Below are positions 45,801 to 57,118 of a stretch of DNA of 64,000 bases, one piece after another (within the stretch, counting starts at the first letter, position 1; every line of letters begins with the position of its first letter). The notes beneath the pieces were generated by a model. It was given only the letters and a program-made list of their open reading frames with translations, searched no databases and had not been told where the DNA came from. A program made the translations under genes and the position numbers. Origin of the DNA: Rosellinia necatrix (lineage: Eukaryota > Ascomycota > Sordariomycetes > Xylariales > Xylariaceae); assembly GCA_021209875.1 (NCBI GenBank), contig JAGYVD010000010.1, forward strand, positions 2,480,001 through 2,544,000, in the 5' to 3' direction.

Positions 45801-48442
45801 TCTCTCCGAAATCTCGAAGCGCCGCCCGCACCCGGTCGTACAGATCGAAGACATCTCTCTCCAAACTTTCCAGAAGACGAGGCGCATTCCATGGCACGCC
45901 CTTCGCTTCAACGATATCGCAGGCCAGGTTGACCCATAGCAGGTTTCCTCCTGAGCAAGTCTGGAGCTTTTCTGTGACCCGCCTTCGCAGATCTCCACCA
46001 TAATCCGCCTTTCTAGCTAGTTCGTGAATTTTCAATTCCATATATCGATTCGCAGCACGGCGTATACTATTATCGACCAAGGAGACCTTAATGGAAGTCT
46101 GGATGAACTGTGGATCTTGATCTTCGCCAGCTTTATTGACGGCCATGTTTTCGATTTCAGCAACCGGGGGCACACCACCCTCACCTTCTTCCGGAATGTT
46201 ACCCGAGAGCTCCGTGATTGGAAGGGTGCTCGTACCACGATCTAGTCCAACGTCCGATTGGCTTGCGATACCCATCACTATATCCAGGTTGTCTGTCGAT
46301 ACCAACCATCTCACTCGATTAGATAACCGGGAAGTTGTGACAATCAACCGCACTATATCCGCAAGTCCCCATTTATCCTCATACGGGTCACGGATCCCGT
46401 CTGACGAATTGCCACAGAGTTGTTCTAATCCATCAAGGATGAAGTATGTCATGTTAAGCTCGTCATCTCGCAGTAGTGCACAGAGGAGAGTTGACAGAGC
46501 ATAAAAGTCGTTCGGGTCGTCAAAATCGTCTCTCTTGATAGTCGATATCTTGTCTTCCAAGTGTCTGGAAAGCAGATGTTGGCTATGAAGAACTTGCCAA
46601 ATAAGGTTCCGAACTATCGACGTAGAGTTCCCCCGTCGAGACTTTAGCTCGTTGTCGTGGAAGAGGTATGCCACAGTTATTTTCGGTGCCGAGCTCGACG
46701 ATGTGTCTGGACCTAGAAGTCGCTGGACAAGGGATTGCAAAAAGATCGTCTTGCTGGTAACGTCACCAGTCACCCAAACCACTTGGTTGCCACCTCCACC
46801 CGTCAAGTCAATCTCTTTCGCAGTCTCTATCGCCCACTGAGAAGTATTTCTCAAGAAATCCCAATTGTTGCTAATAGGCTGGTGGGCGACGTTAAGCTTC
46901 TTTATAAGCTCACTTGTAGGGCTAGTATCATCTTCCTGGGGATGAGCAACCTCCAGTAGGTGATGGAGTTGATCTTCTATCCTAAGCCCCCCCAGGCTAA
47001 CGGCTAGGACCTGTTCCAATCTTATGATGTCCTCATATTGTGGGCAGTGTCGGGATGGACGATACGTCGGATCATCTAGATTTCTGCTGTCCAGTGAACG
47101 TGGGGAATCTTCGAGCCCGAAGCACGCAGATAAGATTCCTACGTGAAGGATGGCCTTGTACAGATTGACAATGCCGTCTTTGAAAGCGTCGGCTCGACTA
47201 ACATGATCCGAGATATCCTCTACCGAAGGGTCTTCTGTTGTGCCCTCGTTCTTAGGTATGAGTATCGGGAGACTGAGGTACCATGGCATTTTCGAAGCAA
47301 CGTATATGACCGGGGGACGAGTCATCCCCGATGGGAGATCATGACACAGGGTCCCCTGCATAATAAAACGGCAGAATTAGAACGATTATTCAACACCAAG
47401 CCAAGGTCTGGACGGGGGGAATGGATGAACATGCCTGGGTGCCTAAACATGTGGCTAACCATGCTAAGGATGCGCGAGACGGTCGTTGAATGGTGCTCTT
47501 CATAATTTTCCTCAAGGTTCGAGCCCATGAGGGGGGATTCAACAGTATCCCATCACCTGATTCTTCTCCAATACCTTCCAACCAACCTTTGAGAGCCTTG
47601 GCCATCTGAGCTCGTCGCACTGTGGTATCTTTCTGGAATATTTCATTTACGCGATGATTTAAAGTTCCCTTTTCCCGTATCCAGCGGGCCGATATAGCCA
47701 TTTCGTACCGGTCTAGGAGATCGGGGTACTGCTCCTTTAAACCGTTGTAGGCGGCATCCCAGAGCAGCTCGACGTCTTCAAAATCGTCTACGGAAGAATT
47801 TCTTCGCGCATCGTCGGATATTTGAACAGGTCTCGACTTTTCGATATTTTGCGTCTCCTCTGTTATTTTAGGTTCTGGAACGTGTCTTGAATCAGATTCA
47901 GGCTGTTGTGGCGGTTGGTTGAGGTCACGGTCGTCATCAACAACGCGTTGTGCATCCGTCTCCTTAGCCATGATACTGGCTGGTGAATCCTTACAAATTT
48001 CACTTCCCGTCTCATTTTCGACTACTACGTCTGTTGAGATGCCAGCAGCTGGGCTCGGCCCACCTGACGCTGCCGGGGAGTTTCCGTGTGCACGATAACG
48101 CTCCTCTGGACTAGACTTCTGATTTGGGATATCGACCGGCGGGTTCCCAATGTTCCCGATTCCAGCTTCCGCCACATCTCCCTTGTTTTGGGGAATTAAA
48201 GGGACTGCGTTGGAGCCTGTTGGCGCTGCTGTGGCATTTTCACGGGTATTTCGTGAAGGACTGACATTCGAAGGCCTTCTTCTTCCCCTGGCATTATTCC
48301 GTTTGCTGAACTCCCACCACCGAGGCATTTTGGCCAGTTTACTAGTCGGATTGCTGGTAGGGTTGTCGGTCGTATTGGCCGTCGGGTTGTCCGCCTGGTC
48401 CATCGTTGACGAAGCGGATTGCCGCTCAGAAAGGTCGCTCAT
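42802..48442 (-). CDS. NLR-like receptor: NACHT_N + NACHT + WD40 repeats
   Basis: A 1853-residue STAND protein. Residues 1-225 are disordered (Asn/Thr/Pro-rich). A NACHT_N-type module follows (LWDAAYNGLKEQYPDLLDRY, ASLAWLATCLGTQ, VIYVASKMPWYLSL), then the NACHT NTPase with a degenerate P-loop (WVTGDVTSKTIFLQ) and Walker B FILDGLEQL. A helical arm follows, then about twelve WD40 units, e.g. HKDYVQDCAYSPDGRLVAS and TNWVRSAVFSPDGLFVAS, forming one or two propellers. Such proteins sense non-self or self ligands through the repeats and trigger defence or regulated death in fungi. One intron, 47356-47434, is best read as GC-AG (donor GCATGT); a GT donor nearer the acceptor (GTCCAG) is a weaker alternative adding seven residues. 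Exons sum to 1854 codons. No effector domain is recognised at the N-terminus. WD repeats are diverged from each other, unlike hypervariable NLR arrays. Confidence 0.85.
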
Positions 48443-49785
48443 GATGCTGATGAAACCAAGATTTTAGGAAACACGAAGAGCGTCATACTCGACCACGTCA
48501 CTCATGTAGATTGGACACTTTGATGGTCTAGGGATGGAGAAGCGCCTCTTAGGCTCGCTGCCTAAGTACTTAACCTTAGCTAAAGGTATGTAAGGGGTGT
48601 ATTTCCTTCCATATGCATGCAGAATCAGCCCAATTGTACCCATCCAATACCAAATTAACTCCTACCTCTCCCTTGATTTTCGGGGGGTCAGGGACCCCAA
48701 ACAATCGCACGTGGCGGCTGGGAATGCACATTGTATTTTCCTTGGCTTACCCGTGCATGGTCTACGGCGGCTACCCAGATCAAGCATGAGCCAGGTGCTA
48801 CACAAAACGCCGATAGAGCATACCGATTCTCGGGATGATATAATTTGTATGGGAGATAACACCCTATCCCACATCCCATATGACTGCATTTGCTCAACCA
48901 GGGATTCGAAGTCTTCAAGCCTTCTAATTGACCCAACCCATTTGCAGCCCTATTAACAACCCCTACACCATTAATTTTAGCGTTTATACCCCCTGTAATT
49001 ACGCGCTCTGATTGTGACCAACTAACCTACCTAAGGTACCCAACCCAAATACAACCAGTTAACAGCGCTTACAATTCAACAGTCCGAATAATTTAAGACT
49101 TTCCGACCGACCTTTTTAGCTCTCGAAATACACGCGACCCATCATATGACGCGTAAAACAGCGATAGAGCATGCTAAATCTAGGGTAGCCACTGTACCCA
49201 GTTCTATCTGAATAACTACCCCCTCATTAACACCACCATACATACTACACATTCTCACCTATGTATATTACCTAGCTAAGGGCAGTACTTGCATACGTTG
49301 CGGCTCGGGCTTTGATTACAAAATGCGCATATTTTAGATGGCGCAGAGAGTACGGATGCCAGAACTTTGGGAATTATACTCATAACGTTTGGTCGCCCAT
49401 CGAGTCCTATTTCACTAGAGAACCGAAAATGCGGCTTAGAGTGATGTCGGCGACCATCGCAAATTACTGCCCGACTTCTTCAGCCTAAGGAAGGCCTTGC
49501 GTGTTGACGAACAGGGGCTGCTGGCCTGTACACACCCTTTACAAGGATCCCGCCACTTACGGGAACGGTTCGGAAGAACAAACACATGCATCGATCCGCT
49601 GGCTCTGTACGGCTGGAAGCCATCCACGTCAGGTCATTCATTGAGCAAACTGAAGTACACTAAGTACAAGTGTGTAGTGGTGGGAGTCCAGCGGATCAGG
49701 GCAGGATATTTAGCCCCCACGGTACAAGTGAGCCTGCATTACTTTCTCAGGTAACCCAACAAGTCACAGTTACTCATCCTTGCTC
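48443..49785. other. Intergenic, no gene seen
   Basis: 1.3 kb between two minus-strand genes; includes the NLR promoter side and scattered ACCTACCTAAGG motifs. No coding signal. Confidence 0.5.
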
Positions 49786-51095
49786 CTAGGGTCGGTCATG
49801 CGCCCTGATAGCCATCATTACCTGTTGGAGTTGCAGAATGACAAAGTCCTGTGCGGCGAGACGGGCCTCGGCCTGAGCAACGCGACTTTCGAGAGACACG
49901 AGTCGGGAGTAGTCGACACCCGGGACTGGTGGTGCGTGTGTCGGTAGGGACGCAATATTGCCCCTCGTAGCGCCAGTCACCCTAGGTGGCGTAATCGCCT
50001 GCACCTCATCGTCCAGAGCGCGGGGGGATTTCCCGTGTCTCTACTGCCTCTCCTGCCTCTCCTGCCTCTCCTGCCTCTCCTGCCTCCCCTTCCCCCCTTG
50101 TCTCCCCCTCCTCGTCGGGTTGAGTTGAGCCGAGCCTGGTGTTCTTGGGCTGCGGACCCCATCTGACGTTGAGCCGTGTAGACTTGTTCAAGTCCACCAA
50201 GCTCCCCAGCTGTTGGAGGTTCACAGACTTGATGATGTTCTCCCCCTTCCAAGTTACAGGCGGTTACGTTTCCCGGCTTCGGGGTAACAGAGAAAGTGCT
50301 GCCATCCTTCTTCAATCCAAGAAACTCCGTCACGCTGAACTTGGACGCATCGTACACCCCACTGCCGGATTGCAAAGTGAATCTGACTAGGTATGGATTC
50401 GAGGATTGCCTAGACACGAGGAGCGCGGCCCAGAACTCAGGCATCAGCCCGTGGTTCTGTAGCGGGTTTTGACGCAGAAACCAATTGACGCCATTTGGCT
50501 TTCCCGTCTCAGGGTTAAACGTGTGCGTGGTACGGCCCTCGTCGAAGCACTCTCGATCCCATTCAATCTCCCCTTCCTTGCCCCGATCGACAGAGGCACT
50601 GGCTCCTTGGTATCCGAGGCTCACCGAAGCGCCCGTTCTATTCGCCTTCCTCGCGTGGGCAGAAGATAGATTCCACTGCTCCGGCTCACAAGGGGCCCAG
50701 GCGACGACTTCCGGATCCTGTGCCCGTGATTTGTCCTGGTCCCAGAAGCTCAAGCCGGCCTCTGCCCAGGCCAGCTTCGTCGCGTTATCGCTTCGAGTGG
50801 TAGAGACGAAGGTAAACTTGAGCACCACCAGGGTCATCTCCTGTGGCCGTGCTTGGTGCTTGCCGTCCCGCCACCCATCGGCCCAGATGAGACGCTGGAC
50901 AGAAATACGATAGTCCGACTTCACTTTTTCGTAGATGGCGACGCCATCCTCAGCCACGGGGTATTGAGCCCTGGCCTGGCCCAGTTTGTATTCTGGGTCT
51001 GCTCTCGGGTCTATGTATAAGTCTAGGGAGATTGGATCTGACTCATCGTACATTTCGTCAATGTCCACGACGTCATCCTTGTAGACGCTGCCCAT
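49786..51095 (-). CDS. Uncharacterised fungal protein, beta-rich with C-terminal coiled coil
   Basis: Not recognised. Read with two single-base homopolymer corrections (runs 50242-50246 and 50022-50027) it is one intronless frame of 436 codons. The N-terminus is acidic (DVVDIDEMYDESD), then a beta-strand-rich body (GVAIYEKVKSDYRISVQRLI, MTLVVLKFTFVSTTRSD, WAALLVSRQSSNPYLVRFTL). It continues with NIIKSVNLQQLGSLVDLNKS, a GEAGEAGEA repeat, and ends with a heptad-like helix (SLESRVAQAEARLAAQD, FVILQLQQVMMAIRA). No signal peptide or membrane segment. It lies between the NLR gene and the S8 protease gene. Without the corrections it would end in an Arg/Gly-rich tail, which looks out of frame. The first ATG in frame is at 51095. 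Confidence 0.65.
50022..50027 (-). other. Second probable +1 homopolymer indel in uncharacterised gene
   Basis: Dropping one base joins AVETREIPR to ALDDEVQAITPPRV and the C-terminal coiled coil; otherwise a stop follows at once. Confidence 0.6.
50040..50090 (-). repeat. GAGGCAGGA tandem repeat (codes GEA units)
   Basis: Four to five 9-nt units GAGGCAGGA in the uncharacterised gene give Gly-Glu-Ala triplets. Confidence 0.85.
50242..50246 (-). other. Probable +1 homopolymer indel in uncharacterised gene
   Basis: Dropping one base turns an Arg/Gly-rich tail into NLEGENIIKSVNLQQLGSL, continuing a normal-looking protein. A 40-nt intron at nearly the same place is possible but too short. Confidence 0.6.
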
Positions 51096-52507
51096 CTCGG
51101 CCAAATTTAATCTGCTGTAACTATTTGGATGGGGAAAGTGGAAATTATTGATGATGCCGCTTAGTAGGCCGGGATGCTGGCTGTGATCTGTCTGGATGAA
51201 CTCTGCCTTGGGGTAGTGCGAATCATGGGTAGATACAGATGTTTGTTGTCCTAAGATATGTCGTGTTCTACTTTTAATGCTTGAACACTAGTCCACTCAT
51301 ACAGTAGATATACGGTAGATTGATCAGACCTTATTACATTCTAGGCCGCTTTATAACTATGTAGCGGGGGAATAGGATTGAAAACATATGATCGTCCATA
51401 TTATCCTTGTAGAGTAAGCGGCCTCAGGGTGCAACTCCAGGGGGGGAATGAGATGACGTGCATTCCACCCGGGCGCCCTACGGATTGAAACAGATGAGGC
51501 TTTTGAGAAAAGTCACTTGCGAGGTCTAGCCAGATTACTTGCAGCACTTCTACTACGCAATGACGCTCGTCATTCAGCACAAGCCGCATTTTAGGATAAG
51601 TACACAGTGATCCGAAGTGCGAGGAAACAGTTCATGTGCATAACTACACATTAAATGATTAACACATACTCTATACGTCTGCCTCCAGCTTATGATGAGG
51701 CAGGTAAGATGCACAACTATACTCGCAAGGAAAAGACAGAGTAGGTACGAGATGGCGGCTACTTGCATGTGTAGAGGTCAAAGCCGAGGAATCATCTCTC
51801 GGAATTTCTGTCTACATCTGTACCCTGCCCCGGATAGCCCCCCTGATAGGTAGCATCGATGAACGAAACTTCTTTTTCAAGGTACATACATCACTATATC
51901 TGTAAATCCATACGAGAAGATGCATGCATTAGGTTGGCAGGAATCTTACGCGTCTGCCAATAATGCATAGTTAGAATGCGGCTGAAATGCATGGGTTCAC
52001 CTTCACCACCTACTCCTTCGGAGCTGTGATGCCGGCTATGGCACCAGGATGTAAGCCAATGTTCTTTTTATTCTGTCAAATGTACCTCCTTATAACTGCC
52101 GGGCATTATATCCGGAAGGGTGGGTGAAGGAAGCCAGGTAGGTCCGTATTTAGCATATTCAGACACATGACTCCTACCGTAATAGGTAGGCAGCCGACAT
52201 CTGACTACGTAACCGAGCGGCATACGACCCTGTTGCCTGTTTGATTCTCGCAGTCGCCGATAACACGGTGCAATAGCCAATAGAATGCTATGGGACTGAA
52301 ATCCGGTCATGAACATGCCCACGATATAATAGTGCTTACATACCAGAGAGGCGCGAACGGACCGTACACAGTACAGCCATGATTCATCCAGTATGAACAT
52401 AATATTAGGGTGCCACGGACTAACAACAAACTACCAACATGGTGGGAATATTTGGCTCTTGAGATAATCATGCTTCACCCCCCCAAATACCACAACGTAT
52501 CAGCACC
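51096..52507. other. Divergent intergenic region
   Basis: 1.4 kb between the uncharacterised gene (minus) and the S8 protease gene (plus). No coding region recognised. Confidence 0.5.
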
Positions 52508-55500
52508 ATGTTGGAAGTTCCTCTCACAAACAATAGTTTCTTGGCAGAGCCTTCTTACAGCCCTCTGTCCAATATGTCAATCCGACCACTAGAACGGGTT
52601 CCAACGGACACCTTGAATCATTACACTCAGCAATCTGCCGGCAGCGGGAACCGCGCCCCAGATCAAAGCTTGAAAGCGATAATCGAGAAATGGAAGCAAA
52701 GTCAGAGAGACAAGGACTTTTCCCGAGAGTTCGACAAGCATGTAGAAAACCTTCACGACGGAATTGTTGAAGAGTGGAAGAGCGCTCATGAACGCTCTGT
52801 TCCAGAGACAACAAAAATTGCATTCGAGAGGAGACTTGACAAGCTTTTAGGAGGCGACGGGGCTCAGGATGGCATAGATGACTGTGTCCTTTGGGTGATT
52901 CTATTCATCGCTGCTGATCGTCAGGAACCCGCCGACCTAGATGCGGAAATCTGGGTCATCGCCACCATATTGCGAAGTCGTCCATATCTCGCGCTGGAGA
53001 ATGTTAACACGGTCCCTATAACTGAGAAATGCCCGTATTCCAATTCTGCTATCAAAGCTCAACATTTCGCTTGGAAAAATCTCAAGAAGAACAGATCAAC
53101 CCCATTTCACGAATCGGCGGGCTCAAACAATGCCAAAGCCCTTGACTGTTTCATAACGGGGATTGAAATCTATTGTCAAAACGTCATGAAAAATCCGGAC
53201 AGCCTTCGCGCTTATCCGGAATGGCTGAAGCTGAAGCCGGGCGACATTCCCCTTGAACAATTGTTTCTACATATTGTACGGGCAAACCTTCCATTCCGAA
53301 ACAAAACGGCCTTAGCTTTAGCTGCGGAAGAGGAACAGGGAGATGGGGAGGCGCTGCAATGCCTCCTATCGAGAATCGAAGATATTGTGGACGCGAACGA
53401 CAATACTTTTGCGGATGTAGTCGAAACTGGTAACCTTAAGATTGTAGACAGGTTCCTACAACATGCCAAGGCACACGATCTCTTTGCCCAGAGTCGACAT
53501 ATCATCAATGCTATCGAACTTGTCCCCTCACCTCAAGGAGAGGGGTATAAGCAACGATTAAAAATCGCATGCAATCTGATCGGGATCGCCAAGAAGCATA
53601 ACCCCAACTACTTCGATCTCGCCGTCGCTGGCGCTATAATCAAGAAGGATTTGTTGACGGTTTGGGAGGCAATGGCTTTGGGGGTTTCGGATCCTCCTTG
53701 TTGCATCCTCCACCTAGCCATATGGCATAAGAAGACAGGCTTTGTAACAAAGATCTTGGGAGAGCATCCCGAATTCGTCACGATGAAATCCACCATACCG
53801 ACGTTCCAGAATACCAACGGGTTAGAAATGGCGCAGGACTCCGAGGGACACTACCCGTTGTGGTATAATAATCGACACTTGGAGAATGCCGAGTCGAGGG
53901 CCTACGCGCGGCCTAAACCATCACCACTAGATAAGGAACGTGCTGACATTCGTTCTGAGATTATAACTCACACCGTGAGGCAAGTTCGGCGGATGAAACT
54001 CCTCTCGGACATACTTGCAGACTCTGGGGGTAAGTATCTTCCACCTCTTGTTACGTAAATGAGTTCGTGTTTAGTGTTAACTTCTATCTTTGACAGAACC
54101 AGGTATGTTGTCCTGATGTATATGGACTCAGGGGCAGACCGTGGATACTCGATCGGACACTGGACTTACGTACAAATAGCGCGGGAACTCTGTTTCGACT
54201 TGTCTCACATCAACTTTCAATTACACAGAGTATCCGAATTTATCCAGTCATTGATCAATCACCGAGAGAACGACGAGTTGATCCAATATGAAGAGACCTT
54301 ACAATACGCCGACTTCCCGGTGCTGGACATGAATCCTGATGATAGGGACGAAGTTCAACTGAACAAATCCTTCTCAATGGAACGAAAAGAGGTATTTCAG
54401 ATCCTCGACTGGTTGCACAGACGAAAGGGAGTGAAGAAGATAATCAGCCTCAGGGCTCCCGATAGACTCATCAACCCACACGACGAAACGAGAATAGCCG
54501 AGAAGATAGACATGTTTAAAGTTGAAGTCCTTGATTGGAGGTTACTGGATATGTCCCTCTCTATTTTCAGTACTGCAGTGAAAGATAGACTTACCGAGTT
54601 GCATTTGTATTCGAGTGGCAAGCGGGCGGTTATCAGCCACTGGTTAGGATCTGATGGTGTGCCATCCCTTCGTAATGTGAGTCTCCTAATCACCGCCAAC
54701 CCGGATTCGCCTGTTGACATATAACGCCTATAGTTGAAATTGCTACACATTTACGTCATCAAGGTTTGTGCTCAGCCTAGCCGGCGAAATTGAATCACTA
54801 ATATGGAATCAATTCAATCACAGGAAACAAGCGATGTCGATTCGTGCAAAAAGACAGTAAAGTACATCCGCCAAGAGTTCAAGCGGATGGCGGGTTCCAA
54901 TCGACTCGGTGGGTTGGAGTACAATAACATCAGCGTGGAAGCTCAATTTTGGAACCCAGTCCACCAAATGGAGAACTTGGACGAGATGTATGTGTTCCAT
55001 GCTGATAGTATGCTTATATTTACATCTGGGCGAGATCTAACATGGTTCGAAACTTGTTAGAGCGAAGCGAGTGGCCCCCAAACTATCCCAGTTCATCGAG
55101 AGTTATCGTAGACTCGCGTATAAGAGAACTAGCGAGGAACCGGTCTTCCGCGCAACCAAAGTGGCAATCATCGACAACGGCATTCTGGGCATCTCCCAAT
55201 CACATGAGAAATTACCGGACGATGGGGATAATCTACGGGATAAGGATTTGGTTGACGGAGCCCCCATCGTTAGGAGTAGTACGACCATGAGGCCGGACGA
55301 GGAGAACCGGGCCAATTTTCTGGCGAACAAAAGCGTCTCGGCACGGATCAAGGGAGGCCGATCTTTCGTCGACGAGAACTACAAACTCAGCCCGTGGTTT
55401 TTCGCGTCCAACCCGCATGGAACGCAAATGGCGAATCTCATCTGTGCCATAGACCCTCTATGCGAGCTCTATGTTGCCAAGGTGCACGATGGGCAATATG

Positions 55501-56231
55501 GGATGACGGCCGGGAGGGTTGCAAGGGTGAGTGCTTCTGCCTACTTACTTGTCTATACATTGGGTGGATGTGACCTGCTAATAGTCGTTCGGTACGCCGA
55601 TGATAGGCCATCGGGTGGGCTATTGCGGAAGACGTGGACGTGATCTCCATGAGCTTCACGATAATAAGCAAAGAAGAGGACAGCGAGCTAAAGGAGGCGC
55701 TGACGCTGGCGGGCCAGAGGGGGATAGCGGTGCTCTGTAGCGCGCACGACGAAGGCACCAGGGTAGATCATGCGTGGCCGGCGTCGCACCAGGGGGACTA
55801 CATGCTGGTGGTGGCGGCGTGCGACGAGTACGGGAGGCTCCTGCGGGAGATGGACGCGACGAGATACAGCTGCATGCTGCACGGCAAGAACGTGGCGGCC
55901 GGGGTGATCCCGTTCCTGGAGCCGAACGACCGCATCACGGGGAGCTCGGTGGCCACGGCGCTGGCGGCGGGGCTGAGCTCCCCTGGCCCTGGCCTGCGAC
56001 CGGCTCGTCGACCCGACCGAGGACATCCACAAGACCAACAACCGCGGGCGCGCATCCTCCGTCAAGAAGCGCTTCGGGACGATGCAGTCCACCTCGCAGT
56101 CCAAGTACGTGCTCCTGGACAAGTTCGCCGGCATCGACCAGAAGATGAGGATCGGCCAGGAGACCGACGCGGAGAGCATACTCTCGGATTGGAGCGCGGG
56201 ATGGCAAGGGTCGAAGATCGATGATGTGTAG
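52508..56231 (+). CDS. Subtilisin-like serine protease (S8) with ankyrin-like N-terminal region
   Basis: A predicted 1102-residue intracellular protease (no signal peptide). Residues 1-510 are helical with degenerate ankyrin-like units (NKTALALAAEEEQGDGEALQ, CCILHLAIWHKKTGFVTKIL). A linker follows (ELCFDLSHINFQLHRVSEFI) and then the S8 domain with Asp in KVAIIDNGI, His in NPHGTQMANL and Ser in GSSVATALAAG, so the triad is intact. This is a known ascomycete architecture whose S8 domain also occurs as an NLR effector. Exons: 52508-54029, 54097-54102 (six-nt microexon), 54180-54676, 54734-54763, 54824-54987, 55061-55526 and 55607-56231. Borders are GT/AG and phases agree. In the last exon one base too many in the run 55980-55983 breaks the frame after the active serine; removal continues LALACDRLVDPTEDIHK to the stop and gives 1103 codons. 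The last exon is strikingly G/C-rich. Confidence 0.82.
54097..54102 (+). other. Candidate 6-nt microexon
   Basis: Flanked by two individually good introns, 54030-54096 (GTAAGT...TTGACAG) and 54103-54179 (GTATGT...CAAATAG). Skipping it also keeps frame (one 150-nt intron), so the two-residue insert is optional. Confidence 0.5.
55980..55983 (+). other. Probable +1 homopolymer indel in S8 protease
   Basis: C4 run immediately after the catalytic-serine helix. One base fewer restores LSSLALACDRLVDP; as given, the frame runs into an Arg/Pro-rich, non-family tail. Confidence 0.65.
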
Positions 56232-57118
56232 GCCTTACACTACACGTGGACCCCCCGCCACATCATCCACGGGATGGGGGGGGGGAGAGGGGAGGGGGAG
56301 AGGGGAGGGGGAGAGGGGAGGAGGAGGAGGAGGGATGGCACGGCCCTGGTGTAGTAGTGGAGGGGTGGTAATGAATGCCGCGAGGCGGGTCCGGTCGGGC
56401 GGGACGGGGCGGAGCAGCGGGCAGCTGGGAAGCCTAAGGGAGGACCTCTTGGCCAGGGTGATTTTAGGAATAGAGAGAGATCAGTCACGTGGCAGGTTGC
56501 TCTGATACATGGTACCTGCTCACTTACAGGTAGGCAGATATTTAAGTACCTACCTACCTAATGTGGGTACCTTGGTAGATAGGTACTAGTAGGTATCTGA
56601 TAACATAATGTACCTAACAGAATGTACCTGACTTGCGGTGGTGCCGCACCTCTCCCTCAGTGCTTGGCTTAGAAGTCGTCATACCCTGACCAAGGCGTCT
56701 ACATCATAGGTAGGACCCGAAAGTCATTTTTCCTTTTCTACCTGGACCCAGGGATTCCTCTGTTCGCCCGAGCTCTGCCACGATTGGCCTACCTACCCTT
56801 ACTCTCCTCGCACTTCTGCTACATTTTGTTGCTGCACTTTGTTTGATTTGGTTCGCGACAGCCGATTCCGCCGTACCCAGTGCAAACAGCGACAACCCCT
56901 CCAAGAAAATAAAAATCCCTGCTACCGTCCTCCCCTCCAGCTCCCTCTTCCCCCCTCCAGCTCTCTCTCTCTCCCCCTCCAGCGCCCACCCCTGTCTTCT
57001 GTCGCAACCCTACACTACTAAAGTAGTTATCGTTCTGTTCGTCACCCTGTTTGTCGTCCGTACCTAGAGGTATCCGCCGTCCACGCACTGCTAGACATCC
57101 ATCCAGCAGTTGGGAGAA
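56232..57118. other. Intergenic with GA-rich repeat
   Basis: Contains the GA-rich tract at 56275-56335, ACCTACCTACC tracts near 56550-56600, and the DnaJ promoter and pyrimidine-rich leader near 56940-57000. No gene seen. Confidence 0.5.
56275..56335. repeat. (GGGGGAGAGGGGA)n purine repeat
   Basis: Tandem purine-only units downstream of the protease stop codon. Confidence 0.8.

Noticed and set aside
50235..50275. 40-nt intron in the uncharacterised gene
   Set aside because: Too short for fungal introns and does not explain the second frame change.
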